In this document: positions 26,599 through 35,282 of the stretch, piece by piece | Layout: every line of letters starts with the position of its first letter | How positions within the stretch are numbered: the stretch's first letter is position 1 | DNA from: Flavobacterium johnsoniae UW101 | GTDB lineage: Bacteria; Bacteroidota; Bacteroidia; Flavobacteriales; Flavobacteriaceae | Direction: 5' to 3' | Assembly (NCBI RefSeq): GCF_000016645.1 | Contig: NC_009441.1 | Location: 248,001 to 312,000 of the forward strand | Length of the DNA: 64,000 nt | Translations under genes and position numbers: made by a program | The notes under the pieces: generated by a model | Databases searched by the model: none | The model's input: only the letters and a program-made list of their open reading frames with translations | Told to the model about the DNA's origin: nothing

Positions 26599-26771
26599 GT
26601 CAGGCTGAGCGAAGTCGAAGCCCACGTCCTGATTGGCAGCAATATTATTAAATCGTATATTTTTATAAAAGCAGTTTTGAATTGAGTGCGTTCTTACTGG
26701 TGTGGGGCTTCGACTTCGCTCAGCCTGACAGGCCGTTGGATCCAGACTAAGACTTCGACTTCACTCTGAAT
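26599..26771. repeat. REP-like inverted pair, right side of the GIY-YIG gene
   Basis: TGTCAGGCTGAGCGAAGTCG (26599 on, continuing AAGCCC) is mirrored by GGGCTTCGACTTCGCTCAGC (26705 on, continuing CTGACA), 80 bases apart, a 26-base perfect or near-perfect inverted match. A third decayed copy, GACTTCGACTTCACTCTGA, lies at 26753-26771. This occupies most of the gap between the GIY-YIG gene and fabH. Confidence 0.75.
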
Positions 26772-26781
26772 AAAACGATAT

Positions 26782-26813
26782 AAAAAAACCTGCTCCAAAC
26801 GAAGCAGGTTTTA
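26782..26813 (-). terminator. fabH terminator
   Basis: AACCTGCTTCG and GGAGCAGGTT are followed by TTTTT on the minus strand. Confidence 0.85.
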
Positions 26814-26836
26814 AATATAATGTAAGATGAATTAAT

Positions 26837-27844
26837 TTACCATTTAATAATAGCACTTGCCCAGGTAAATCCACTTCCAAAGGCTGCTAAAACTACAGTA
26901 TCTCCAGATTTGATTTTTCCTTGTTCCCAAGCTTCAGTCAGAGCAATTGGAATAGACGCTGCCGTTGTATTTCCGTATTTCTGGATATTATTGTGAACCT
27001 GATCGTCTGTTAGTTTAAATTTATTTTGAATGAATTGCGAAATTCTCAAGTTAGCCTGATGCGGAATCAGCATATCGATGTCTGAAACCTGAAGTTCATT
27101 TGCTTCTAAGCCTTCATTAATTACCTCTGCAAAACGAACAACTGCATTTTTAAATACAAACTGACCATTCATGTAAGGATAATAGCTTTCGTCATTTGGG
27201 TCATTATCAGCAAGAATATCTGTTACCCAGCGCGCTCCCATTCCCGGTGCCTGCAAAGCCAATTCTTCAGCATGCTGTCCTTCTGAATGTAAATGTGTTG
27301 ACAAGATACCTTTTGTTACATCTTCTTCACGGCTTAAAACAGCTGCTCCTGCTCCGTCTCCAAAAATTACCGAAACGCCTCGCCCGCGGGTAGTCATATC
27401 TAAACCAGTTGAGTGAACCTCAGAACCAATTACCAAAATGTTTTTATACATTCCCGTTTTAATATATTGATCTGCAACAGAAATTGCATAAACAAAACCA
27501 GAACATTGATTTCTAACATCTAATGCTCCAACTGTTTTTAATCCTAAATCACGCTGTACTAAAACTCCAGGTCCTGGAAAATAGTAATCTGGACTTAATG
27601 TAGCAAAAACTACAAAATCAATATCTTCTTTGGCTACGCCAGAACGTTCTATTGCAATTTTAGCCGCTTTTACTCCCATAGAAGTTGTAGTGTCTTCTCC
27701 GCGAATGATATGTCTTCTTTCCTGGATCCCGGTTCTTTCCTGAATCCATTCGTCATTGGTATCCATTATCTTAGACAAATCATCGTTTGTTACAACATTT
27801 GAAGGAACATAATATCCTAAGCCTGCTATTTTTGAATGATACAT
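26837..27844 (-). CDS. fabH: Beta-ketoacyl-ACP synthase III (FabH)
   Basis: A 335-residue condensing enzyme that starts fatty-acid synthesis from acyl-CoA and malonyl-ACP. The triad is intact: Cys114 in RNQCSGFVYA, His262 in PHQANLR and Asn292 in YGNTTAASIP. The GTG-like region FGDGAGAAVL is also present. It stands alone here rather than with rpmF-plsX, so it could be a second KAS III copy or a paralogue with other substrate preference. A TAAATTTG box lies at 27877-27884, 32 bases before the start. Confidence 0.95.
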   Translation of the reverse strand: MYHSKIAGLGYYVPSNVVTNDDLSKIMDTNDEWIQERTGIQERRHIIRGEDTTTSMGVKAAKIAIERSGVAKEDIDFVVFATLSPDYYFPGPGVLVQRDLGLKTVGALDVRNQCSGFVYAISVADQYIKTGMYKNILVIGSEVHSTGLDMTTRGRGVSVIFGDGAGAAVLSREEDVTKGILSTHLHSEGQHAEELALQAPGMGARWVTDILADNDPNDESYYPYMNGQFVFKNAVVRFAEVINEGLEANELQVSDIDMLIPHQANLRISQFIQNKFKLTDDQVHNNIQKYGNTTAASIPIALTEAWEQGKIKSGDTVVLAAFGSGFTWASAIIKW

Positions 27845-28104
27845 ATTGTATTGTTATTTGTTAAAAATTTAGAATGCAAATTTAAGTATAGTTTAAAACA
27901 TTAGAGTACAAATTACTATTTTTTTCGTTATTAGCAATTTAATATACTTTAATTATCAGACTATTTAAAAACATTTACTTTTTGAAAAAACAGTTTTTAA
28001 GGCAAATCCTTGAAAAGAATGAAAAATAACAATTAAAAACAAGTCACAGCTAAAATATTTTAGACAGAGACATACAAATAAAAAAAACAAGAAATGGTTT
28101 TCCG

Positions 28105-28887
28105 TTACAATTGCCTTGCCACAGGCTCCTCACCATTAACAAAACAATTTGGTAAACATTCTCTTAATTCTTTTTCTTCAAGTTTGTTTGCTTTTATATA
28201 AAGATATTTCAGGTTTTTCATCGAAGACAATCGAGCAATAGTTTCTTTATTTTTTATAATATTGCTTTCAAGCAAGTACAAAACTTTTATTTCACTATCT
28301 TCCGGAATAAAATCAAGATTTTCAATCAATTTATTATTTGAGAGATCTAAATAGATTAATTTCTTCAGTTGACCAACAAAACTAAAATCGTTCAATTTAT
28401 TACATTTTACAATTGTCAAATATCTCAGGTCAATTGCGCTTTGAAGATTTGTAATTTTATTTAATTTAGGCAAAAAACCAGCATTTAACATTTCTAAGTC
28501 AGGATTATTAAATGTGAGTTCTTGACATTGATATGCCATAACTGCTTTTGCTTTCTTTAGATTTGATAGCTTTGAAAAATCAATAACTTTACTCTTATCA
28601 TCCAGCAAATACACGCTACTAAATTTATCTAAGATAATATTATCTGAAAATTTCTCAAATGCATTATTAAAGTCATGTGTAGGTTCTGTACTATTTGAAT
28701 ATTTCTGATTCAAAAAAGTAAGAACACCTCTCCATTGATTTTTAGATAAATCTATATCAAGAAGCGATTCTAATTTTTCAAATATATTAATATTATTAAC
28801 GTCTTCCAGCCATGATGCAACACTTTCTACACTCCAAGAAGAAGGCATTGATGTCAATTTATTTAATAAAAAATCAGCATCTTGCAT
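28105..28887 (-). CDS. Leucine-rich-repeat protein
   Basis: A 260-residue protein without a signal peptide. The first 110 residues are helical and acidic (MQDADFLLNKLTSMPSSWSV) with no family I recognise. Residues about 125-245 hold about five LRRs of the form LRYLTIVKCNKLNDFSF, LIYLDLSNNKLIENLDF and LKYLYIKANKLEEKEL. LRRs mediate protein contacts. A cytoplasmic location is inferred. It lies between fabH and an orphan ABC ATPase with no operon link that I can show. Confidence 0.75.
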   Translation of the reverse strand: MQDADFLLNKLTSMPSSWSVESVASWLEDVNNINIFEKLESLLDIDLSKNQWRGVLTFLNQKYSNSTEPTHDFNNAFEKFSDNIILDKFSSVYLLDDKSKVIDFSKLSNLKKAKAVMAYQCQELTFNNPDLEMLNAGFLPKLNKITNLQSAIDLRYLTIVKCNKLNDFSFVGQLKKLIYLDLSNNKLIENLDFIPEDSEIKVLYLLESNIIKNKETIARLSSMKNLKYLYIKANKLEEKELRECLPNCFVNGEEPVARQL

Positions 28888-28923
28888 TTTTATTCTTATT
28901 TTATTATTTGAAATTTAAACACA

Positions 28924-28958
28924 TAAAACAAACCCGACAATTTATACCTGTCGGGTTA
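28924..28958 (-). terminator. ABC ATPase terminator
   Basis: AACCCGACAGG and TTGTCGGGTT form the stem, followed by T-rich DNA on the minus strand. It begins close to the stop codon at 28963. Confidence 0.75.
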
Positions 28959-28962
28959 TTTT

Positions 28963-29913
28963 TTATAAATAATTCAAGCCAAGAAAAATTTCCTGTTCGA
29001 GCGGAAGATCAATTTCGCTTTCGAAGAATATTAATTGTCTTTTATAAACGGTTTCAATTAAATAATGACTTCCTCTAAAATAAGTTCTTCTAATTTTTAC
29101 CGGAAGTTTTGACTCTGCAACCATTTTAAACTGATGCGGATATACCAAAGTTTTATGTGTTTCATCTTCATAAGGAAGCAGTAAATGTGTTGCAACTTCA
29201 TTTACTTCTCCAAACAACGAAGCAACATATTTAGTCTGAGGATCTTCGTAAATTTTTGAAGGATCTCCTTTAACAACAATCTCACCATGACGCATTACGA
29301 TAGCTTCATCTGCAAACGACAAAGCATCAGTGCTGTCATGTGTGGCAATAATACACGTAATCTCTTTTTGTTTTAGATATTTGAATAAATTTCTGCGCAG
29401 AGCATTTTTACGAAAAGCATCAATCTGGCTGAAAGGTTCATCCAGCAGAATAACTTCTGGTTCAAGAGCCAAAACTCTAACCAGTGCTACTCGCTGCTGT
29501 TGTCCGCCGCTCAAAAATTTAGCTTTTACATTTGAAAACTGGTCCATCTCGACCATTTCCAATAACTCCTGAACGCGAAGTTTTTTCATATTGGCAAAAC
29601 CATTCGAAAGAAACTTTCCAACGTTTTCAGCAACAGTTTCGTAAGGAGACAAATCGAAATCCTGTGCCAGATATTTCATATAAGGCATTCCCGGTATCAA
29701 ATTGTATTTTGGTCCCAGAATAGGTTTTTCGTTATAAAATATTTTTCCTTCATCTAAATCGAACAAACCGTACATAAGCTTTAAAAGCGTACTTTTTCCA
29801 CAACCGCTTTCACCAATAATGGCAATATTCTCGCCTTTATTGATCGTAAAAGAAACATTATTTATAACTGGTTTGTCAGTATACGAAAAAGATATATTTT
29901 GAATATCAAGCAT
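28963..29913 (-). CDS. ABC transporter ATP-binding protein with C-terminal extension
   Basis: A 316-residue ATPase. Walker A is GESGCGKST (about 34-42), the signature is LSGGQQQRVALVRVLALEPE, Walker B is VILLDEPFSQID and the switch is IATHDS. After about residue 225 there is a ~90-residue C-terminal extension of beta-rich, TOBE-like character. This layout resembles PotA/CysA-type importers. No permease or binding protein gene is adjacent, so the partner must lie elsewhere. It has a good promoter. Confidence 0.88.
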   Translation of the reverse strand: MLDIQNISFSYTDKPVINNVSFTINKGENIAIIGESGCGKSTLLKLMYGLFDLDEGKIFYNEKPILGPKYNLIPGMPYMKYLAQDFDLSPYETVAENVGKFLSNGFANMKKLRVQELLEMVEMDQFSNVKAKFLSGGQQQRVALVRVLALEPEVILLDEPFSQIDAFRKNALRRNLFKYLKQKEITCIIATHDSTDALSFADEAIVMRHGEIVVKGDPSKIYEDPQTKYVASLFGEVNEVATHLLLPYEDETHKTLVYPHQFKMVAESKLPVKIRRTYFRGSHYLIETVYKRQLIFFESEIDLPLEQEIFLGLNYL

Positions 29914-29932
29914 GTGTTGTAATTAGAGAGGT

Positions 29933-29964
29933 CAAATTTACGATGTTTAATTACTAAAGTCAAA
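29933..29964 (-). promoter_or_regulatory. Promoter of the ABC ATPase gene
   Basis: On the minus strand TTTG, 20 bases, TAAATTTG, close to the ideal Bacteroidetes promoter. The -33 element overlaps the T-tract of the preceding ompA-type gene's terminator. Confidence 0.7.
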
Positions 29965-29998
29965 AAAAAGCTGCTTCAATTATGAAACAGCTTTTTTT
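29962..29998 (-). terminator. Terminator of the lipocalin/OmpA operon
   Basis: AAAAAAAGCTGTTTC and GAAGCAGCTTTTTTTT on the minus strand, 22 bases past the stop. Confidence 0.85.
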
Positions 29999-30019
29999 AT
30001 ATTTTATTTTATCTGAAAA

Positions 30020-30715
30020 TTATTTTCCAGCTTCAGCTTTTGCGTCGTTAACCATTTTGTCGTTTGCTGTAATTGAGAATTCAACACGACGGTTTTGAGC
30101 TCTTCCTTCTGGAGTATCATTTGTTGCAATAGGATCAGCAATACCTAAACCTGAAGTTTTAAAACGGCTTGACTTTAATCCTTTTGAAACTAAATAAGCC
30201 TGCACAGATGCAGCTCTTTGTCCAGAAAGTGTTAAGTTATACTCTGGTTTTCCTGTATTATCAGTGTAACCAAAAATCTGAATATCAGTATCTCCATATT
30301 CATTAAATACAGGAACTAATTTATCTAAGTTAGCTTTTGCAGTAGGAGTTAACGTTGATTTGTTAGTATCAAAACGAACAGAATTTTCATTTAAAGTTAA
30401 ATGAATCCCTTCACCTACTCTTTCTACAGAAGCACCTGGTAAAGCCTGGTCGATTTCACGAGCCTGTTTATCCATTTTGTTTCCAATAAGAGCACCAGTT
30501 CCACCACCAACAGCAGCACCAATTGCAGCTCCTAACGCAGCGTTTCCGCCTTTCCCTAAATTATTTCCTAAAACAGCACCAATTACACCACCGGCAACAG
30601 CACCAATTCCAGCTCCTTTTTGTGTGTTATTTGCATTTTTTACTGAATCACAGCTTGTAAAAAAACTAGTAAATATAAATAAAGCACTTAAGCTTAAAAC
30701 AGTTATCTTTTTCAT
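30020..30715 (-). CDS. OmpA-family lipoprotein with glycine-zipper segment
   Basis: A 231-residue lipoprotein (lipobox before Cys22, FFTSC). Residues 35-85 form a glycine-zipper region (GAGIGAVAGGVIGAVLG), followed by an OmpA C-terminal peptidoglycan-binding domain (about 115-220) with FGYTDNTGKPEYNLTLSGQR and RAQNRRVEFSI. It is YiaD-like and probably ties the outer membrane to peptidoglycan. It is second in a two-gene operon 18 bases after a lipocalin-like lipoprotein. Confidence 0.92.
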   Translation of the reverse strand: MKKITVLSLSALFIFTSFFTSCDSVKNANNTQKGAGIGAVAGGVIGAVLGNNLGKGGNAALGAAIGAAVGGGTGALIGNKMDKQAREIDQALPGASVERVGEGIHLTLNENSVRFDTNKSTLTPTAKANLDKLVPVFNEYGDTDIQIFGYTDNTGKPEYNLTLSGQRAASVQAYLVSKGLKSSRFKTSGLGIADPIATNDTPEGRAQNRRVEFSITANDKMVNDAKAEAGK

Positions 30716-30733
30716 ATTTTTCTTTTTTAAATA

Positions 30734-31231
30734 TTAATTAGCTCTTTGAAATTGATAAACAACATCTTTTACTTGTCCGCCAACATTGATGTTGTCAATT
30801 AACTGAAAAGAACTTTCAGTTACACCTGCAACTTTAAGCAGATAACCATCTCTTACTTTCTTAGCTTTTTCACCGGCATCAAGAATTTTAAGAATAAACA
30901 TTCCCTGATTGTTAATACTCCACACAATTGGCGAAGAAAATGAAGTACAGCTTGGCGATGTTAAAGCCATAGTACCTTTATTATTATTTGAAATAAAACT
31001 CCAGGTACTGCCAATAAAACATTTAGAATCTGCAAGATCAAATGAATTTACTTTGATATAATCTGAACCCGGATAAGACACATTTGTAAGCACCCAGTTT
31101 CCTTTAAGAGCAACCTGAGTTGGTCGGTCAAGCTTTTTTGAAAGCGTTGTGTCTGTTGAAGCTGTGGACGAAGCAGATTTGCACGCAAAAAACATTGCGG
31201 CAATCATGCACATTAAGATACTCTTCTTCAT
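30734..31231 (-). CDS. Lipocalin-like lipoprotein
   Basis: A 165-residue lipoprotein: MKKSILMCMIAAMFFAC with Cys17 at the lipobox. The mature part has the GNWVLTNVSYPG start and the later beta strands of the Bacteroidetes lipocalin-like family, with two cysteines (SKCFIG, SPSCTSF) that could form a disulfide. The frame opens 14 codons earlier at 31273, but the lipoprotein signal fixes the start at 31231. It is co-transcribed with the OmpA-type gene. The ligand, if any, is unknown. Confidence 0.8.
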   Translation of the reverse strand: MKKSILMCMIAAMFFACKSASSTASTDTTLSKKLDRPTQVALKGNWVLTNVSYPGSDYIKVNSFDLADSKCFIGSTWSFISNNNKGTMALTSPSCTSFSSPIVWSINNQGMFILKILDAGEKAKKVRDGYLLKVAGVTESSFQLIDNINVGGQVKDVVYQFQRAN

Positions 31232-31284
31232 TTTATACAATTTTTTAAGATTATTATTTTGCCTTTTTAACAATTATTGTACCA

Positions 31285-31292
31285 CAAATATA
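31285..31292 (-). promoter_or_regulatory. -7 box for the lipocalin/OmpA operon
   Basis: TATATTTG on the minus strand, about 53 bases before the start at 31231. No clear -33 TTTG. Confidence 0.45.
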
Positions 31293-31435
31293 CGATTCAT
31301 TAAGAGAATTCGCGTTTTAGAATCTATTTATTTTCTTTCAAAATTAACATTTACGCCAATTTGTCACCTTCAAAAAAATGGTATTTTATTTGACTAAATG
31401 AAAATCATCAAGTTAAATTCAAAAAATAAAAAAAT

Positions 31436-33319
31436 ATGACAACAGGTAAAATTAATGTTTCGGTAGAAAACATCTTTCCCTTAATCAAAAAGTTCTTATA
31501 CAGCGACCACGAAATCTTTTTACGTGAGCTGGTTTCAAACGGAACCGACGCTACTTTAAAGTTAAAACACCTTATCAGCATTGGCGAAGCTAAAGTTGAA
31601 TACGGAAATCCAATTATCGCAATCAAAATTGATAAAGAAGGTAAAAAAATCCATATTATCGATCAAGGTTTAGGTATGACGGCTGATGAAGTAGAAAAAT
31701 ACATTAATCAGGTTGCTTTTTCCGGAGCCGAAGAATTCCTAGACAAATACAAAGATTCTGCTAAAGATTCAGGAATTATCGGACATTTTGGTCTTGGTTT
31801 TTATTCTGCATTTATGGTTGCAGAAAAAGTAGAAATCATCACAAAATCATACAAAGATGAGCCAGCTGCACACTGGACTTGTGACGGAAGCCCTGAGTTT
31901 ACTTTAGAACCGGCTGACAAAACTTCACGTGGTACAGAAATCATTCTTCATATTGCTGAAGATTCTTTAGAATTCTTAGAAGATTCTAAAATTTCTGGCT
32001 TATTAAACAAGTACAACAAGTTTATGCCTATTCCAATTAAATTTGGAACAAGAACTGAAACTCTTCCAAAACCAGAAGATGCTCCGGAAGATTACGTTAA
32101 TGAAACTGTTGAAATTGACAACATCATTAACAACCCAAATCCGGCATGGACAAAACAGCCTTCTGAATTATCTGACGAAGATTACAAAAACTTCTACAGA
32201 GAATTGTATCCAATGCAATTTGAAGAGCCGTTATTTCACATTCATTTAAATGTAGATTATCCGTTTAACTTAACTGGAATTTTGTATTTCCCTAAATTGG
32301 GTACAGATATGCAGATCCAGAAAGACAAAATTCAGTTGTACCAAAACCAGGTTTACGTTACAGACAACGTAGAAGGAATTGTACCTGAATTTTTGACAAT
32401 GTTAAAAGGTGTAATTGATTCTCCGGATATTCCATTAAACGTTTCTCGTTCTGGTTTACAGGCAGACGGCGCTGTTAAGAAAATTTCAAACTACATTACT
32501 CGTAAAGTAGCTGATAAACTGAAATCTTTATTTAACGAAAACCGCGCTGATTTTGAAGCAAAATGGAACGATATTAAAATCGTTTTAGAGTACGGAATGC
32601 TTTCTGAAGAGAAATTCTACGAAAAAGCAGGTGCATTTGTTTTATACCCAACGGTAGACGATACTTATTTCACTTTAGATGAATTGAAAGAAAAACTAAA
32701 AGAAAACCAAACTGATAAAGATGGTAAACTTGTAGTTCTTTATGCAGGAAACAAAGATGCTCAGCACTCTTACATTGAAGCAGCAAAAGATAAAGGATAC
32801 GAAGTATTACTTTTAGATTCGCCGATTATTTCGCACTTAATTCAGAAAATCGAAAATGATAACAGCGGATTAACTTTTGTTCGTGTAGATTCTGACCACA
32901 TTGATAACTTAATCAAAAAAGAAGAAAATACAATTTCAAGATTATCTGATGACGAAAAAGCAGCCTTAAAAACTTCATTAGAAGCTTATATTCCAAAAGC
33001 TTACAGTGTTCAGTTAGAAGCTATGGATTCTCAGGCAGCGCCATTCATTATTACGCAGCCAGAATTTATGAGAAGAATGAAAGAAATGAGCCAGACTGGC
33101 GGAGGCGGAATGTTTGGAATGGGTAATATGCCGGAGATGTACAATTTGGTTGTAAACACAAACTCTGATTTAGCATCGAGCATTTTAAATACCGAAGACA
33201 AAACACACCAAGAGCATTTGGTAAAACAAGCTTTAGATTTAGCTAAATTATCTCAAAACCTATTAAAAGGCGAAGCGTTAACGGCTTTCGTAAAAAGAAG
33301 TTTTGAAATGATTAAATAA
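31436..33319 (+). CDS. htpG: Molecular chaperone HtpG (Hsp90)
   Basis: A 627-residue bacterial Hsp90. The ATPase domain has IFLRELVSNGTDATLKL, IIDQGLGMTADEVEKYI and GHFGLGFYSAFMVA (Bergerat fold N, G1 and G2 boxes), the middle domain has the catalytic Arg region NVSRSGLQ, and the C-terminal dimerisation domain ends at RSFEMIK. The length is normal. Hsp90s use ATP to remodel client proteins in the cytoplasm. Monocistronic with a clear terminator. Confidence 0.97.
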   Translation: MTTGKINVSVENIFPLIKKFLYSDHEIFLRELVSNGTDATLKLKHLISIGEAKVEYGNPIIAIKIDKEGKKIHIIDQGLGMTADEVEKYINQVAFSGAEEFLDKYKDSAKDSGIIGHFGLGFYSAFMVAEKVEIITKSYKDEPAAHWTCDGSPEFTLEPADKTSRGTEIILHIAEDSLEFLEDSKISGLLNKYNKFMPIPIKFGTRTETLPKPEDAPEDYVNETVEIDNIINNPNPAWTKQPSELSDEDYKNFYRELYPMQFEEPLFHIHLNVDYPFNLTGILYFPKLGTDMQIQKDKIQLYQNQVYVTDNVEGIVPEFLTMLKGVIDSPDIPLNVSRSGLQADGAVKKISNYITRKVADKLKSLFNENRADFEAKWNDIKIVLEYGMLSEEKFYEKAGAFVLYPTVDDTYFTLDELKEKLKENQTDKDGKLVVLYAGNKDAQHSYIEAAKDKGYEVLLLDSPIISHLIQKIENDNSGLTFVRVDSDHIDNLIKKEENTISRLSDDEKAALKTSLEAYIPKAYSVQLEAMDSQAAPFIITQPEFMRRMKEMSQTGGGGMFGMGNMPEMYNLVVNTNSDLASSILNTEDKTHQEHLVKQALDLAKLSQNLLKGEALTAFVKRSFEMIK

Positions 33320-33341
33320 TCTTTCATATAGAATATTTCTT

Positions 33342-33380
33342 AAATCCTGCAAATTAGCTTTTGCAGGATTTTTTATTTTT
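33342..33380 (+). terminator. htpG terminator
   Basis: AAATCCTGCAAA, loop, TTTGCAGGATTTTTT. Confidence 0.85.
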
Positions 33381-33522
33381 ACAATATTAACAAAAAGATA
33401 ATTCACTAAAAAACAAGTATTTGTACGTACTCTAAGAATTCCATTTTATGTAATTTTACTTCATTACAATTAACAAGAAATTGCATTGTAATAACCCAAA
33501 AACATAACTTAACCAATATACT

Positions 33523-33939
33523 ATGGAAACTTTTGAAACAAAAGAACCTAAAAAATCCAAACTATTTTTGCAGGTTAATTTTGACTACAAGTATTTATCC
33601 CGAACCTGGGTTGAAAAAGAAGATACTGAAACCTGGAAAAAAACAACCATTAAAGATTCTACCCCGGGAAACGGAAATATTGATTTCTTTGAAGCTGGCA
33701 AAAGCAGCGATTATCAAGACAAATTCAGGATCTTGATTAAAACCTATTTTGACCTTCAAAAAATAAAAGATACAGATGAGTTTATAAAAAAACTCAAAAT
33801 CAACTACAATCTGCTTGAAGATGATGACAAACCAGGAAACTTTCATCAAAGTATAATTTACAACTGCAAAGCAGATGAGATGATCATTTCTGATAATAAA
33901 ATGATTTTATTAGTAACTAAAATAATCGAAATCAAATGA
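33523..33939 (+). CDS. Unrecognised 138-residue protein
   Basis: A charged, Lys/Asp/Glu-rich soluble protein without a signal peptide (METFETKEPKKSKLFLQVNF), mixed alpha/beta by eye. I do not recognise a family. The last four bases overlap the start of the next gene (ATGA), so the two are translationally coupled and probably function together. A TTACAAT-N14-ATTGTAA inverted repeat at 33464-33491 lies 31 bases before the start and could be an operator. Confidence 0.6.
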   Translation: METFETKEPKKSKLFLQVNFDYKYLSRTWVEKEDTETWKKTTIKDSTPGNGNIDFFEAGKSSDYQDKFRILIKTYFDLQKIKDTDEFIKKLKINYNLLEDDDKPGNFHQSIIYNCKADEMIISDNKMILLVTKIIEIK

Positions 33940-35045
33940 AAATAAGATTGATAATCATTCTGTTTCTGATTACTATTAAGTTATTTTCGCAAGCAGCAAA
34001 CGAAATTAAAATAACTGATTTGGAACTGCCAAATGCTCCGGCTTTTACAATACTTGATTATTCGCCTACCATTATCAACACACCGTCTACCACACAAGCC
34101 TTTACTTTAAGCGTAATAAACAGCGTGAACGAAAGCAAAGGTTTCCCAACAGATTATGCATTGGAATTCACACCTTATTGGATATTTTCTAAAAAGAAAC
34201 GAAACCTCACTGATTATGTGATTAAAGAAAATCAAAAAGCATATTCAAAGCCTTATAAGAACCTTTCTTTTTCATTAGCTGCAGTAAAAAAAGATACTAT
34301 TCAAAATGTTTCTATTGGAATTAGAACCAATCTAATAACAGTCAATAGAAAAGAAAGACAGGCATTTGTCGACACTCTTTTAAAGAAACTGGACAAATTT
34401 GCCGAAATAGTCGATAAAAATTTAATGCTTGATACAAACCCTTATCAATCAGGAACCCCAGAATACAATCAATGGGATTTAGATAAAATCAATAAACTTT
34501 CGACAATAGACGAATACAAAAAATTTACCGCTGAGATTTATACTTCTATTGATACTTTAGAAACTATAAAACCATTATTTACGGCTGATTTTGGAACAGC
34601 TTACAATCATTTTTTTGATCAAAATGAATTTAAATCAGGAAAATTTGGCCGTTATGGAGCCTGGCTTACTTTAAACACAAATGTGAAACTTGGCAAATCC
34701 AGCAAAAATTATCTAAATTTTTACCAATACACACGATATTTAATTGACGAAACAATTTTTGATCCCGCGGTTCTGGCTTATAAAAAAGAAAAAAATCTGG
34801 ACGTTGGAGCAAAAATCGAGTTTCAGTTTAATGATTTTTCAATTGCGTATGAATACATCAACCGAACAAATCAAAAAGACAATTACAGATCTGTTGGAAA
34901 TCTTAAATATAAAATAAACGAAAGATTTACTATAAACGGAGGTTTTGGTAAAAACTTTGAAAAAACAGACAATCTGGTTTCTTTTCTTGGAATAAGCTGG
35001 GGAATAGCCTCAAATAATGATCTCGATCTCGTGGCAAAAAAATAG
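33936..35045 (+). CDS. Unrecognised secreted, probably outer-membrane beta-barrel protein
   Basis: A 369-residue protein with a signal peptide (MKIRLIIILFLITIKLFSQA). The mature part alternates short amphipathic strands, with aromatic-rich segments such as FSIAYEYINRTNQKDNYRS and FTINGGFGKNFEKTDN near the C-terminus, as in small outer-membrane barrels. The N-terminal third recalls proteins that bind or cap partners, but I assign no function. It starts inside the stop codon of the previous gene (overlap of 4 bases). Confidence 0.6.
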   Translation: MKIRLIIILFLITIKLFSQAANEIKITDLELPNAPAFTILDYSPTIINTPSTTQAFTLSVINSVNESKGFPTDYALEFTPYWIFSKKKRNLTDYVIKENQKAYSKPYKNLSFSLAAVKKDTIQNVSIGIRTNLITVNRKERQAFVDTLLKKLDKFAEIVDKNLMLDTNPYQSGTPEYNQWDLDKINKLSTIDEYKKFTAEIYTSIDTLETIKPLFTADFGTAYNHFFDQNEFKSGKFGRYGAWLTLNTNVKLGKSSKNYLNFYQYTRYLIDETIFDPAVLAYKKEKNLDVGAKIEFQFNDFSIAYEYINRTNQKDNYRSVGNLKYKINERFTINGGFGKNFEKTDNLVSFLGISWGIASNNDLDLVAKK

Positions 35046-35066
35046 TTTAAAAAACATTCTTTACTA

Positions 35067-35093
35067 AAATCCTGCAAACGCGGGATTTTTTTT
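35067..35093 (+). terminator. Terminator of the two-gene unit
   Basis: AAATCCTGC and GCGGGATTT with a short loop, followed by TTTTT. Confidence 0.75.
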
Positions 35094-35240
35094 ATGATTT
35101 CCAATTGTAAAAAGAGAAACTCTATCCTTTTAAAACGGTCAATAAAATTACGATTACACATACTGACTTACAACAAGTTAAAATTAAAAACAATAAAAAG
35201 CAGAATTTTCAAGTTTTAGTTTACAGATTATTTTTTTTAT

Positions 35241-35248
35241 TAAATTTG
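35241..35248 (+). promoter_or_regulatory. -7 box for the following lipoprotein gene
   Basis: TAAATTTG, 34 bases before the ATG at 35283. No clear TTTG 19-20 bases upstream. Confidence 0.5.
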
Positions 35249-35282
35249 ATCGCCTTTAATCTAATCTTAAACAAAAACCAAT

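Noticed and set aside
26599..26771. Terminator for the GIY-YIG gene or fabH
   Set aside because: The inverted copies are 80 bases apart and lack a T-tract; fabH has its own terminator at 26782-26813.
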